A stretch of 53,966 bases of DNA. It comes from Streptococcus agalactiae ATCC 13813 (GTDB taxonomy: Bacteria; Bacillota; Bacilli; Lactobacillales; Streptococcaceae). The DNA is taken from assembly GCF_000186445.1 (NCBI RefSeq), contig NZ_GL636070.1:927377-981342 (forward strand), in the 5' to 3' direction. Below, in pieces: positions 25,372 to 35,228 of the stretch; position 1 is the first letter of the stretch, and each line of letters begins with the position of its first letter. The position numbers and the translations under genes are program-made. The notes under the pieces were generated by a model, which was given only the letters and a program-made list of their open reading frames with translations, had not been told where the DNA came from and ran no database searches.

Positions 25372-27936
25372 ATGAGACCTATCGTTAGAAAAAAGATGTA
25401 CAAAAAAGGTAAATTTTGGGTCGTTGCAGGTATCGTTACTATTTTAGGTGGTAGTGCAATTCTTGGTCAAGATGTCAAGGCAGAACAGGCAGAAGCAGTA
25501 ACTTCAACGATCTCAGAGAAAACTGATAGCAGTCAGACTATTTCGGATACTTCCAAGTTAACGTTACCTGCTAATTCCTCGGAGGCTATGAAAAATAGTG
25601 CAGAGCCTTTAATAAAAACAGCCTTTGCTACATCTGTTTCATCTAATCCTAGAGAGATAGCAGCTACCCCAGTCAAAACCTTTGATGCTAGCTCAAAAGT
25701 TGTTGTAAAAGCTAGTACTGCTGAGCACTCAGCAAATCAAACAAATTCTAATGTTAATCAAGTAGCTAATGATAGTGAAGTTATTACTCAACAAAATTCA
25801 ACAAAGCAATTACCAACAGTGACTTACTCTGCTCATGTTCAAGATATTGGATGGCAAAAGTCGGTTGATAATGCAACAGTTTCAGGAACAGTAGGACAGG
25901 AAAAGCAGGTTGAGGCAATAAAATTGTCTATTAAAGCACCTGAAGGAATAACAGGAAAACTTAGCTATAAAACTTATGTTAAAGGACAAGGTTGGCAATC
26001 TTCAGTAGAGAGTGGTCAAGTTAGTGGTACTGTTGGTCAGAGTAAACCTATTGAAGCACTAAGCATTAACCTTACTGATAATTTACAAAAATTATATGAT
26101 GTCTATTATCGTGTTCATGTTCAAGATATCGGGTGGATGGCTTGGGCTAAAAATGGAGCTTACGCTGGAACTTTGGGAATGTCAAAGCGCCTTGAAGCTT
26201 ACGAAGTAAAGTTTACCCTTAAAGGACAATCTGTTTTAACACCAACTATACCTAAGGAAGAGAGACCTGTCTTAAATTATCAGGTTAAGGTAGGCCAAAA
26301 TGGTTGGCAATCTAATAAACTTGAAGGACAAATGGCGGGAACTTTAGGAGAATCCAAAGCCCTAGATGGAGTAAAATTCACTCTTAGCACCTTGAAGTAT
26401 GGGGACATTCTCTATCGTACTCATGTACAAGATAAAGGTTGGGGAGAAATTTTAGGTAGTCAAACAAGTAAGGATTATCAAGGAAAAAGACTAGAAGCTA
26501 TTCAATTGGACTTAAGTGGGAATTTAAAACAAAATTATGATATTTATTATCGCGCTCACGTCCAAGATAAAGGTTGGATGGCTTGGCAAAAAAATAATAG
26601 TGTAGCAGGTACAGTCGGAGAATCGAAACGTTTAGAGGCTTTGGAAGTAAAACTAGTAGCTAAAGCTTCAGATTTTAGTTCCCAAACAAATCATTCATTC
26701 TTAGAAATGAAACATCCTGGATTAAGTTATCAAACTTATCTTCAAAAAGATGGTTGGCAACCAACGGTTTTGGAAGGCCAATTAGGAGGTAGTATTGGAC
26801 TTTCAAAATCTATAAAAGCCATCAAACTTAACTTAGGTAGTACAGCTCTAGGAAATATAGAATATAGAACTTTTCTTAATGGTTCAGGTTGGCAAACTGT
26901 TGTTAATGCAGGGAGAGAAAGTAATGTACCAAATGAATCTCAACAAGTAGAAGCTATTCAGATGCGATTGACAGGTCTGCTATCGATAACCTATAGTGTG
27001 ATGTATCGAGTTCACATGCAAGATTATGGTTGGCAGGATTGGACTTATAACAATAACATCGCTGGTAGTACTAACCAAGGAAAACGAATTGAAGCAATCG
27101 AAATTAAATTAGTTGAGACTGCTAAAATACCTGTAACTGTCCAAACGACCTATAAGGGAACTGGAAACTATAATGTACGAGTGACAAATGTTATTAGTCC
27201 TGGGAATTTAAAAATTGCTATTTGGTCAGATAAAAATAATCAGGATGACCTTAAGTGGTATACCGTCACACCCAAAAATCATGAAGCTACATTGACATTT
27301 AATGTTACAAATCATAGAGACAATGGTAAATACTTTATCCATGTTTATCAGGAAAATGCTTCTAATCAAAAACAATTATTGATAAAAACTTCTCTACAAG
27401 TCGCACATTCAAATTATAATACTCCTTACTTTAGCCAACGTGATGGAAGGTGGGCAAGTCGAAGATATGGTACGGCAACTTTAGGAGAAACTGGTTGTGT
27501 ACCAACTTCTCTAGCTATGATTTTGTCTTCTTTGAAAGGAGAAACTGTTTTACCAACGCAAATTGCAGATTACCTTTACCATAAGACAGTTGAATTTAAT
27601 CGTGGTGTTCAAGGAACAACTTCTAGAGGAATTTTAAAAGCAGCCAAAGAATGGGGTGTAACTGCAACTGCATTAGGAACTCAAGCTAACCTTGTACAAG
27701 CGTTGAAGGATGGTTATCATGTCCTAGCGGCAGTACAAAATAATGTTTTTGTTCTTCATGGAAGTCATGAAATCGTTCTCAAAGGATATAATAACGGATT
27801 GACACATGTCTCTGACCCTTACACACCGTCCTTGTCTGGTTGGTATCCAATTTCACAACTTTGGAAAGAACAGAGCTATTATAGTGAGGATAGAATTGAT
27901 ATTGGAGCACCTTTTGTCAAGGTAACAGATGCCTAA
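25372..27936 (+). CDS. Large surface protein: KxYKxGKxW signal, nine ChW repeats, Bsp-like repeat, C39-type peptidase
   Basis: 854 residues from the ATG at 25372 (a GTG at 25357 is a possible alternative). The N-terminus carries a KxYKxGKxW-type signal (KKMYKKGKFWVVAG). After a Ser/Thr-rich region come nine tandem repeats of about 47 residues with a conserved G-W (ChW repeats), arranged as three groups of three: every third copy reads YYRVHVQDIGWMAW or close to it. A domain near 590-680 resembles the GBS Bsp-like repeat (TYKGTGNYNVRVTNV). The C-terminus is a C39-like papain-fold peptidase with C709 (GETGCVPTS), H799 (SHEIVLKGY) and D815 (SDPYT). There is no LPxTG, so ChW repeats probably hold it at the cell surface. 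It is likely a secreted peptidase or amidase acting on peptide or wall substrates. It is a single-gene unit. Confidence 0.85.
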   Translation: MRPIVRKKMYKKGKFWVVAGIVTILGGSAILGQDVKAEQAEAVTSTISEKTDSSQTISDTSKLTLPANSSEAMKNSAEPLIKTAFATSVSSNPREIAATPVKTFDASSKVVVKASTAEHSANQTNSNVNQVANDSEVITQQNSTKQLPTVTYSAHVQDIGWQKSVDNATVSGTVGQEKQVEAIKLSIKAPEGITGKLSYKTYVKGQGWQSSVESGQVSGTVGQSKPIEALSINLTDNLQKLYDVYYRVHVQDIGWMAWAKNGAYAGTLGMSKRLEAYEVKFTLKGQSVLTPTIPKEERPVLNYQVKVGQNGWQSNKLEGQMAGTLGESKALDGVKFTLSTLKYGDILYRTHVQDKGWGEILGSQTSKDYQGKRLEAIQLDLSGNLKQNYDIYYRAHVQDKGWMAWQKNNSVAGTVGESKRLEALEVKLVAKASDFSSQTNHSFLEMKHPGLSYQTYLQKDGWQPTVLEGQLGGSIGLSKSIKAIKLNLGSTALGNIEYRTFLNGSGWQTVVNAGRESNVPNESQQVEAIQMRLTGLLSITYSVMYRVHMQDYGWQDWTYNNNIAGSTNQGKRIEAIEIKLVETAKIPVTVQTTYKGTGNYNVRVTNVISPGNLKIAIWSDKNNQDDLKWYTVTPKNHEATLTFNVTNHRDNGKYFIHVYQENASNQKQLLIKTSLQVAHSNYNTPYFSQRDGRWASRRYGTATLGETGCVPTSLAMILSSLKGETVLPTQIADYLYHKTVEFNRGVQGTTSRGILKAAKEWGVTATALGTQANLVQALKDGYHVLAAVQNNVFVLHGSHEIVLKGYNNGLTHVSDPYTPSLSGWYPISQLWKEQSYYSEDRIDIGAPFVKVTDA

Positions 27937-27938
27937 TT

Positions 27939-27975
27939 TTTTAAACCATATGCAAAACTAGCATATGGTTTAAAA
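27939..27975 (+). terminator. Long hairpin after the C39 surface protein gene
   Basis: A perfect 15-base arm (TTTTAAACCATATGC) with a 7-base loop. No long T run follows, so it may be an mRNA 3'-end stabiliser as much as a terminator. Confidence 0.6.
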
Positions 27976-28006
27976 GTTTCCAGTACTATTTTATTTAATT
28001 TTATGA

Positions 28007-28048
28007 TATAATGAAGAGTAAAACATTTTAGGGGTTTCCCCTTAGAAA
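28007..28048 (+). promoter_or_regulatory. apt promoter and leader hairpin
   Basis: A TATAAT -10 is at 28007-28012. In the roughly 40-base leader AGGGG-TTT-CCCCT forms a compact GC hairpin just upstream of the weak ribosome site. Confidence 0.5.
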
Positions 28049-28058
28049 GACAAGTGAA

Positions 28059-28577
28059 ATGGATTTAAATAATTACATCGCTTCAATTGAAAACTATCCT
28101 CAAGAAGGAATTACTTTCCGTGATATCTCCCCATTAATGGCTGATGGTAAAGCATACAGCTATGCTGTTCGTGAAATTGTACAATATGCTGCTGATAAAG
28201 ATATTGATATGATTGTTGGACCAGAAGCTCGTGGCTTTATTGTTGGTTGCCCAGTTGCTTATGCTCTTGGTATTGGTTTTGCTCCAGTCCGTAAACCAGG
28301 TAAATTACCACGCGAAGTTATTTCAGCTGACTATGAAAAAGAATATGGTCTTGATACATTGACAATGCACGCAGATGCTATTAAACCAGGTCAACGTGTT
28401 TTAATTGTTGATGACCTTTTAGCTACTGGTGGAACAGTAAAAGCGACAATTGAAATGATTGAAAAACTTGGTGGCGTTGTCGCAGGCTGTGCTTTCCTAG
28501 TTGAACTTGATGGATTAAATGGTCGTAAAGCTATTGAAGGTTATGATACTAAGGTATTGATGAACTTTCCAGGATAA
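28059..28577 (+). CDS. apt: Adenine phosphoribosyltransferase
   Basis: 172 residues, the full length of Apt, which makes AMP from adenine and PRPP (purine salvage). [34 protein letters not shown] and the PRPP-binding loop [13 protein letters not shown] are all present. The ribosome site is weak (AAGTGA), and a small GC hairpin sits in the leader. A separate terminator follows at 28607-28647. Confidence 0.95.
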   Translation: MDLNNYIASIENYPQEGITFRDISPLMADGKAYSYAVREIVQYAADKDIDMIVGPEARGFIVGCPVAYALGIGFAPVRKPGKLPREVISADYEKEYGLDTLTMHADAIKPGQRVLIVDDLLATGGTVKATIEMIEKLGGVVAGCAFLVELDGLNGRKAIEGYDTKVLMNFPG

Positions 28578-28606
28578 GGCCTATTCAAGATAGATGAATG
28601 ATAAGG

Positions 28607-28647
28607 GCGCCTCTAAGTGCTATGATAATAGTTGAGAGGTGCTTTTT
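28607..28647 (+). terminator. Terminator after apt
   Basis: GCGCCTCT (28607-28614) pairs with AGAGGTGC (28635-28642) across a 20-base loop, followed by T5. Confidence 0.65.
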
Positions 28648-28694
28648 GTTACACATTTCATAATTTTAGGACGATAGAGAGGATTTGAAAGGTT

Positions 28695-29375
28695 ATGACT
28701 TATTTGGAACAATATCAGTCAGGGCAATTGACTCTACCAAGTGCTTTATTTTTTCACTTTAAATCTATTTTTAAGACAGCAGACGATTTTTTAGTTTGGC
28801 AATTTTTCTATTTACAAAATACAACTAATTTATCCGATCTAACACCGAGCCGTATTGCGACATCACTTGATAAAACAGTGGCAGATATCAATCGTTCTAT
28901 ATCGAATTTAACAAGTCAAGGTTTACTAGATGTCAAAACAATTGAGTTGAATCATGAAATCGAGATTATCTTTGATACAAGCCCTGTGTTTGCTAAATTA
29001 GATAAACTTTTCGAAGAGGATAATCAAGTAATAATAGACAATAAAACCTCTGATTCGAATCGTCTGAAAGATTTAGTAGGAGACTTCGAACGTGAATTAG
29101 GTCGCCTATTAAGTCCTTTTGAATTAGAAGATTTACAAAAGACACTGCAAGAAGATCAGACAGATCCTGATATTGTTAGGGCAGCTCTTAGAGAAGCGGT
29201 TTTCAATGGGAAAACAAGTTGGAATTATATCAATGCTATCCTTCGCAACTGGCGGCGTGAAGGATTGACGACACTTCGACAAATTGAAGAGAGAAAACAA
29301 GCACGTGAAGATAACCAAATGAAAGATTTAGCGATTTCGGATGATTTTAAAAATGCAATGAATTTATGGGAATAA
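28695..29375 (+). CDS. dnaD: DnaD-domain replication protein
   Basis: 226 residues. The N-terminal winged-helix DDBH1 part (LPSALFFHFKSIFKTADDFLVWQFFYLQ, with a helix-turn-helix near TPSRIATSLDKTVADINRSISNLTSQGLL) is joined by an acidic linker to the DDBH2 domain (FERELGRLLSPFELEDLQKTL and the YINAILRNWRREGL motif that binds DNA). DnaD acts in replication initiation and restart, helping load the replicative helicase. The terminator overlapping a short open frame at 29383-29430 closes it. Confidence 0.92.
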   Translation: MTYLEQYQSGQLTLPSALFFHFKSIFKTADDFLVWQFFYLQNTTNLSDLTPSRIATSLDKTVADINRSISNLTSQGLLDVKTIELNHEIEIIFDTSPVFAKLDKLFEEDNQVIIDNKTSDSNRLKDLVGDFERELGRLLSPFELEDLQKTLQEDQTDPDIVRAALREAVFNGKTSWNYINAILRNWRREGLTTLRQIEERKQAREDNQMKDLAISDDFKNAMNLWE

Positions 29376-29382
29376 GTTTACT

Positions 29383-29430
29383 AGGAGGAGACAGAATGGT
29401 TGATACATTAGGTCTGCTCCTTTTCTTTTG
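29383..29430 (+). terminator. Terminator after dnaD, containing an 11-codon open frame
   Basis: AGGAG-g-AGAC (29383-29392... with one G mismatch) pairs with GTCT-g-CTCCT (29412-29421), followed by TTTCTTTT. The left arm is itself a perfect Shine-Dalgarno and is followed eight bases later by ATG 29396 of an 11-codon frame. Confidence 0.6.
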
Positions 29431-29478
29431 ATGTTAATGATGTTATACTTTTAACAGAGAAAAACTGAAGGAAATACA

Positions 29479-30162
29479 ATGGATTTACAATTATCAAAAC
29501 GATTACAAAAAGTTGCAAACTATGTTCCAAAAGGAGCTCGTTTATTAGATGTAGGAAGTGATCATGCTTACTTACCTATTTTTTTGTTACAGATGGGATA
29601 CTGTGATTTTGCCATTGCTGGTGAAGTGGTGAATGGACCGTATCAGTCTGCGTTGAAAAACGTTTCAGAACATGGTCTCACTTCAAAGATAGATGTTCGC
29701 TTAGCAAATGGTTTGTCAGCTTTTGAAGAAGCAGATAATATTGATACGATAACTATCTGTGGAATGGGTGGTCGTTTGATTGCTGATATTTTGAATAACG
29801 ATATAGACAAACTTCAGCACGTTAAAACACTAGTCTTACAACCTAATAATCGGGAAGATGATTTAAGAAAATGGTTAACTGCAAATGATTTTGAAATACT
29901 AGCAGAAGATATCTTGACTGAAAATGACAAATGCTATGAAATTTTAGTTGTTAAGCATGGTCATATGAATTTAACTGCTAAAGAATTGCGATTTGGTCCA
30001 TTTTTATTATCCAATAACACAACGGTTTTTAAAGAAAAATGGCAAAATGAGCTTAATAAATTAACTTTTGCTTTAAACTCTATTCCCAATAGTAAAATTG
30101 AAGAACGCGCTATTTTGGAAGATAAAATACAGGATATAAAGGAGGTTCTTGATGAAAGCTAG
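29479..30162 (+). CDS. trmK: tRNA (adenine22-N1)-methyltransferase TrmK
   Basis: 227 residues. The AdoMet-binding motif [27 protein letters not shown] and [14 protein letters not shown], followed by [14 protein letters not shown] in the catalytic pocket, identify TrmK, which methylates A22 of tRNAs. A C-terminal coiled coil (about 175-225) is typical. GAAGGAAA precedes the ATG, and TGTTATACT at 29441-29449 is a likely promoter. The next gene overlaps it by 11 bases. Confidence 0.92.
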   Translation: MDLQLSKRLQKVANYVPKGARLLDVGSDHAYLPIFLLQMGYCDFAIAGEVVNGPYQSALKNVSEHGLTSKIDVRLANGLSAFEEADNIDTITICGMGGRLIADILNNDIDKLQHVKTLVLQPNNREDDLRKWLTANDFEILAEDILTENDKCYEILVVKHGHMNLTAKELRFGPFLLSNNTTVFKEKWQNELNKLTFALNSIPNSKIEERAILEDKIQDIKEVLDES

Positions 30163-30940
30163 AGAACTTATTGATGTATATGAAACTTATTGTCCACAGG
30201 AATTATCTATGGAAGGAGATATTTCAGGTCTTCAAATTGGATCTTTAGATAAAGAAATAAAGACAGTCATGGTAGCTTTAGATGTTCGAGAGACTACAGT
30301 AGCTGAAGCAATTGAACGTCAAGTAGATCTTCTTATTGTAAAGCATGCTCCTATTTTTCGTCCATTAAAGGATTTGGTAGCAACGCCGCAAAATAAGATT
30401 TATATAGACCTTCTTAAATCAGACATTGCTGTTTATGTGAGCCATACTAATATAGACATCGTTCCTAATGGACTTAACGACTGGTTTTGTGAATTATTAG
30501 ATATTCAATATCCCGATATATTATCTGAAACAAGTAATGGTTATGGTATTGGTCGCATTGGTGATGTTAGACCCCAGAGTTTTGAATTTTTTGCATGGAA
30601 AATTAAAGATGTGTTTGGTTTAGATAGCGTTCGTTTAGTTTCATATGATAAATCTAATCCTGAAATTCAACGAGTTGCTATTTGTGGGGGGAGTGGGCAA
30701 AGTTTCTACAAAGAAGCTATTGCGAAAGGAGCAGATGTTTTTGTAACAGGAGATATTTATTATCATACTGCACAAGAAATGATCACAAATGGTTTGCTTG
30801 CGATTGACCCAGGCCATCATATTGAGGTTTTATTTGTTTCTAAAATAGCTACTATGATTGAGCAGTGGAAACTTGAAAAAGACTGGGATATTTCAGTTTT
30901 AGAGAGTAAAGCTCCAACAAATCCCTTTTACCATATGTAG
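30152..30940 (+). CDS. Nif3-like dinuclear metal-centre protein (YqfO family)
   Basis: 262 residues. [33 protein letters not shown] supplies histidine metal ligands, [16 protein letters not shown] more, and [15 protein letters not shown] with [15 protein letters not shown] and PGHHIEVLF the rest. The family is often labelled GTP cyclohydrolase 1 type 2, but its role remains unclear. The ATG at 30152 has AAAGGAGG seven bases before; the gene overlaps trmK by 11 bases, the standard trmK-yqfO pairing in Firmicutes. Confidence 0.9.
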   Translation: MKARELIDVYETYCPQELSMEGDISGLQIGSLDKEIKTVMVALDVRETTVAEAIERQVDLLIVKHAPIFRPLKDLVATPQNKIYIDLLKSDIAVYVSHTNIDIVPNGLNDWFCELLDIQYPDILSETSNGYGIGRIGDVRPQSFEFFAWKIKDVFGLDSVRLVSYDKSNPEIQRVAICGGSGQSFYKEAIAKGADVFVTGDIYYHTAQEMITNGLLAIDPGHHIEVLFVSKIATMIEQWKLEKDWDISVLESKAPTNPFYHM

Positions 30941-30948
30941 GAGCTATT

Positions 30949-32052
30949 ATGAAAAAGATAGCAATTATTGGTGCAGGAGCAGTCGGAGCGACACTAGCCT
31001 ATTACTTATCAAAAGAAAAGGATATTCAGGTTACTGTTTTTGACTATGGAGTTGGACAAGCAACTAAGGCTGCTGCGGGGATTATTAGCCCATGGTTTTC
31101 AAAACGTCGTAATAAAGCCTGGTATCGCATGGCGAGGTTGGGGGCTGATTTTTATTCAAAGCTAGTCACGGATTTACAAAAAGATGGTTTTGAAACAAAA
31201 TTTTATCAGCAAACTGGTGTTTTCTTATTAAAAAAGGACGAGAGTCAGTTAGAGTCATTGTTTGCACTAGCAGATAAACGTCGACTAGAATCTCCTCTAA
31301 TAGGTGATTTACAAATACTAAATAAAAGTGAAGCAAATACTCACTTTCCTGAGTTAGATGGCTATGAACAGTTACTTTATGCGAGTGGAGGAGCGCGAGT
31401 AGAAGGGGCGGACTTAACACGAATATTGTTAGAAGCAAGTGGTGTTAATGTCATCAAGGATGAAGTTCACTTTACGATAACTGATAATGGCTTTCGTGTT
31501 CAAGGAATTGATTTTGATAAACTTGTTTTAGCGAGTGGAGCCTGGCTAGCTAAGATATTAGATGAGCACAACTATCAGGTAGATGTTCGCCCTCAAAAAG
31601 GGCAATTGCGAGACTATTATTTTAGCAATATTAATACAGGAAAATATCCTGTTGTAATGCCAGAAGGTGAGCTAGATATTATCCCATTTGATAATGGTAA
31701 AGTCTCTGTAGGTGCAAGTCACGAAAATGATATGGCTTTTGATTTAAACATTGATTTAAAAGTCTTAGACAAGTTTGAAGAGCAAGCTATTGGCTATTTT
31801 CCGCAATTAAAAAAAGCAGATACGACTTCTGAACGTGTTGGAATTCGTGCCTATACAAGTGATTTTTCTCCATTTTTGGGCCCTGTCCCTTGTATGGAGG
31901 GTGCATATGCTGCAAGTGGATTAGGATCAACTGGCTTAACAGTGGGCCCATTAATTGGTTATGAATTATGTCAATTAATCTTAAATAAAGAAAATCAGCT
32001 AAATTTAGAGGATTACGATATTACGAAATACGTGAAAAAGATTAGTAGATGA
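30949..32052 (+). CDS. FAD-dependent amino-acid-oxidase-like oxidoreductase (DadA/ThiO type)
   Basis: 367 residues. IAIIGAGAVGATLAYYLSKE is the FAD dinucleotide-binding fold, followed by AAAGIISPWFSKRRNKAWYRMA, typical of D-amino-acid dehydrogenase-like proteins. The FAD fold closes with ASGLGSTGLTVGPLIGYEL. The substrate is unknown. TAGGAG lies seven bases before the start and the gene is eight bases after the Nif3-like gene, so it shares that transcript; rmlA beyond has its own promoter. Confidence 0.85.
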   Translation: MKKIAIIGAGAVGATLAYYLSKEKDIQVTVFDYGVGQATKAAAGIISPWFSKRRNKAWYRMARLGADFYSKLVTDLQKDGFETKFYQQTGVFLLKKDESQLESLFALADKRRLESPLIGDLQILNKSEANTHFPELDGYEQLLYASGGARVEGADLTRILLEASGVNVIKDEVHFTITDNGFRVQGIDFDKLVLASGAWLAKILDEHNYQVDVRPQKGQLRDYYFSNINTGKYPVVMPEGELDIIPFDNGKVSVGASHENDMAFDLNIDLKVLDKFEEQAIGYFPQLKKADTTSERVGIRAYTSDFSPFLGPVPCMEGAYAASGLGSTGLTVGPLIGYELCQLILNKENQLNLEDYDITKYVKKISR

Positions 32053-32068
32053 TAGCGTTTAAAAAAAG

Positions 32069-32077
32069 TGTTATAAT
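32069..32077 (+). promoter_or_regulatory. Extended -10 promoter of the rml operon
   Basis: TGTTATAAT, 34 bases before the rmlA start, gives the dTDP-rhamnose genes their own promoter. Confidence 0.6.
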
Positions 32078-32110
32078 ATGTAGGATTAATATAAATAAGG
32101 AGACCTTACT

Positions 32111-32980
32111 ATGAAAGGTATTATTTTAGCGGGAGGTTCAGGTACTCGCTTGTACCCATTAACTCGTGCTGCATCAAAACAATTGATGCCAATTTATGAT
32201 AAACCAATGATTTATTATCCATTGTCAGTTTTGATGTTGGCAGGAATAAAAGAAATACTGATTATTTCTACTCCACAAGATTTGCCTCGCTTTGAAGATA
32301 TGCTTGGAGATGGTTCAGAATTAGGAATCTCTCTTTCTTATGCTGAACAACCAAGCCCAGATGGGTTAGCACAGGCCTTCATTATCGGTGAAGATTTTAT
32401 TGGCGATGATCACGTTGCCTTAGTATTAGGTGATAATATTTACCATGGACCAGGTTTATCTGCAATGCTACAACGTGCAGCTAGTAAAGAAAGTGGAGCA
32501 ACTGTCTTTGGCTATCAAGTAAAAGATCCAGAACGTTTTGGTGTTGTCGAGTTTGATACTGATATGAATGCCATTTCTATTGAAGAAAAACCAGCGCAAC
32601 CTAAGTCTAATTATGCTGTCACAGGTCTTTATTTCTATGATAACGATGTGGTTGAAATCGCTAAAAATATTAAGCCAAGCCCTCGTGGAGAACTTGAAAT
32701 TACTGATGTTAACAAAGCCTACCTTGATAGAGGTGACTTATCAGTTGAGTTAATGGGACGTGGATTTGCGTGGTTAGACACTGGAACTCACGAAAGTCTT
32801 CTTGAAGCAGCACAATATATTGAAACAGTACAACGCATGCAAAACGTTCAAGTTGCTAACCTTGAGGAAATTGCTTACCGCATGGGCTACATCACTCGTG
32901 AACAAGTCCTTGAGTTGGCACAACCACTTAAGAAAAATGAGTATGGTCAATACCTACTTCGTTTGATTGGAGAAGCCTAA
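32111..32980 (+). CDS. rmlA: Glucose-1-phosphate thymidylyltransferase
   Basis: 289 residues, full-length RmlA/RfbA. The signature [36 protein letters not shown] is at the N-terminus; [12 protein letters not shown] and VEFD...[24 protein letters not shown] follow. It makes dTDP-glucose, the first step to dTDP-rhamnose, which streptococci place in cell-wall rhamnose polysaccharides. AAGGAGACC precedes the ATG. The stop TAA shares its last A with the ATG of rmlC. Confidence 0.97.
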   Translation: MKGIILAGGSGTRLYPLTRAASKQLMPIYDKPMIYYPLSVLMLAGIKEILIISTPQDLPRFEDMLGDGSELGISLSYAEQPSPDGLAQAFIIGEDFIGDDHVALVLGDNIYHGPGLSAMLQRAASKESGATVFGYQVKDPERFGVVEFDTDMNAISIEEKPAQPKSNYAVTGLYFYDNDVVEIAKNIKPSPRGELEITDVNKAYLDRGDLSVELMGRGFAWLDTGTHESLLEAAQYIETVQRMQNVQVANLEEIAYRMGYITREQVLELAQPLKKNEYGQYLLRLIGEA

Positions 32981-33573
32981 TGACTGAACAATTTTTTGAT
33001 AAAGAATTAACTTGTCGCCCAATTGAAGCCATTCCTGGATTGTTGGAATTCGATATTCCCGTTCGTGGAGACAACCGTGGATGGTTCAAAGAGAACTTTC
33101 AAAAAGAAAAAATGATACCGCTTGGTTTCCCAGAAAGCTTCTTTGAGGCAGACAAACTACAAAACAATATTTCGTTTAACAAAAAAAATACTTTGCGAGG
33201 TCTCCATGCAGAGCCTTGGGATAAATATGTTTCGATCGCTGATGAAGGACGTGTGATCGGTACTTGGGTTGACCTCCGTGAAGGTGACAGTTTTGGTAAC
33301 GTTTACCAAACGATTATCGATGCCTCAAAAGGTATCTTTGTTCCACGTGGCGTTGCTAATGGTTTCCAAGTTCTTTCAGATAAAGCAGCTTATACTTATC
33401 TCGTTAACGATTATTGGGCACTTGAACTCAAACCAAAATATGCTTTCGTTAACTATGCAGATCCAAATCTAGGCATTCAGTGGGAAAACCTTGAAGAAGC
33501 AGAAGTCTCAGAAGCAGATAAGAATCACCCACTTCTCAAAGATGTAAAACCTTTGAAGAAGGAAGATTTGTAA
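32980..33573 (+). CDS. rmlC: dTDP-4-dehydrorhamnose 3,5-epimerase
   Basis: 197 residues. Conserved RmlC stretches are FDIPVRGDNRGWFKENFQKEKM, NNISFNKKNTLRGLHAEPWDKYV (catalytic His in RGLH) and VPRGVANGFQVLSDKAAYTYLVNDYW. It epimerises dTDP-4-keto-6-deoxyglucose at C3 and C5. Its start overlaps the rmlA stop (TAATG) and its stop overlaps the next start in the same way, so translation is coupled through three genes. Confidence 0.96.
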   Translation: MTEQFFDKELTCRPIEAIPGLLEFDIPVRGDNRGWFKENFQKEKMIPLGFPESFFEADKLQNNISFNKKNTLRGLHAEPWDKYVSIADEGRVIGTWVDLREGDSFGNVYQTIIDASKGIFVPRGVANGFQVLSDKAAYTYLVNDYWALELKPKYAFVNYADPNLGIQWENLEEAEVSEADKNHPLLKDVKPLKKEDL

Positions 33574-34085
33574 TGTTTGATTTTTTTTTGACTATCACCA
33601 ATGAATTGAATCTAATAGGGATTACGCCTTTGTTGATGGGATCGGTTGGCTTAGAAGTACGTACAGGTCGAGATTGGAAAGCTAGAGACTTAGATATTCA
33701 TGTTCCTAGTGACCCTAGAGGATGGGAGGCGCCTGATGAGGGGCGTATTTTCCAATTCGCTGAAATAAATGTGATAATGGAAAAACTAGGATTTAATCTT
33801 GTAGATCGTCATGAGCATGAATACCAGAAAGAAGGCCTTTCTGTTGAGTTTGGTGGTCTCCACTCACTTCCAGAATTTGCAGGTATACCTATAGATGACT
33901 TGGAAGAAATTGAGACAAATGGCGCTCACTATTTTCTACCAACTTTAGATCAATACCTAAAAATATACCAAGCATCCTCAAAAGATTCTTATCGATCAGA
34001 TAAGAATAATCACAAAGACTTTGCAAAAATTGATTATTTAGAAAAATTATTAAGTAATAAAATGGTTCGTAATGCGAACCACTAA
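33573..34085 (+). CDS. Nucleotidyltransferase-fold protein of unknown function inside the rml operon
   Basis: 170 residues. MGSVGLEVRTGRDWKARDLDIHV contains the GS-x(n)-DxD arrangement of the Pol-beta-like minimal nucleotidyltransferases (GS at 23-24, D39 and D41); FGGLHSLPEF may supply a third acidic part. A helical C-terminus follows. It lies between rmlC and rmlB, overlapping the rmlC stop. Codons 3-6 contain nine consecutive T (33581-33589), a tract prone to slippage. Its role in rhamnose metabolism is unproven; it could transfer a nucleotide to a sugar phosphate, or be a regulatory or dead enzyme. Confidence 0.6.
   Translation: MFDFFLTITNELNLIGITPLLMGSVGLEVRTGRDWKARDLDIHVPSDPRGWEAPDEGRIFQFAEINVIMEKLGFNLVDRHEHEYQKEGLSVEFGGLHSLPEFAGIPIDDLEEIETNGAHYFLPTLDQYLKIYQASSKDSYRSDKNNHKDFAKIDYLEKLLSNKMVRNANH
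34063..34081 (+). repeat. Intra-operon hairpin at the end of the nucleotidyltransferase-like gene
   Basis: TGGTTCG (34063-34069) pairs with CGAACCA (34075-34081) around TAATG, covering the last codons and ending at the first base of the stop region. No T run follows. It is possibly an RNA-processing site upstream of rmlB. Confidence 0.45.
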
Positions 34086-35177
<1,092 letters not shown>

Positions 35178-35184
35178 TTGAACC

Positions 35185-35216
35185 AAAAAACCTATCATTT
35201 TGATGATAGGTTTTTT
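35185..35216. terminator. Bidirectional terminator between rmlB and hylB
   Basis: AAAAAACCTATCAT, a TTTG loop, then ATGATAGGTTTTTT: a long perfect stem with A and T runs, serving both converging genes. Confidence 0.9.
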
Positions 35217-35228
35217 ATGTACGACTAG

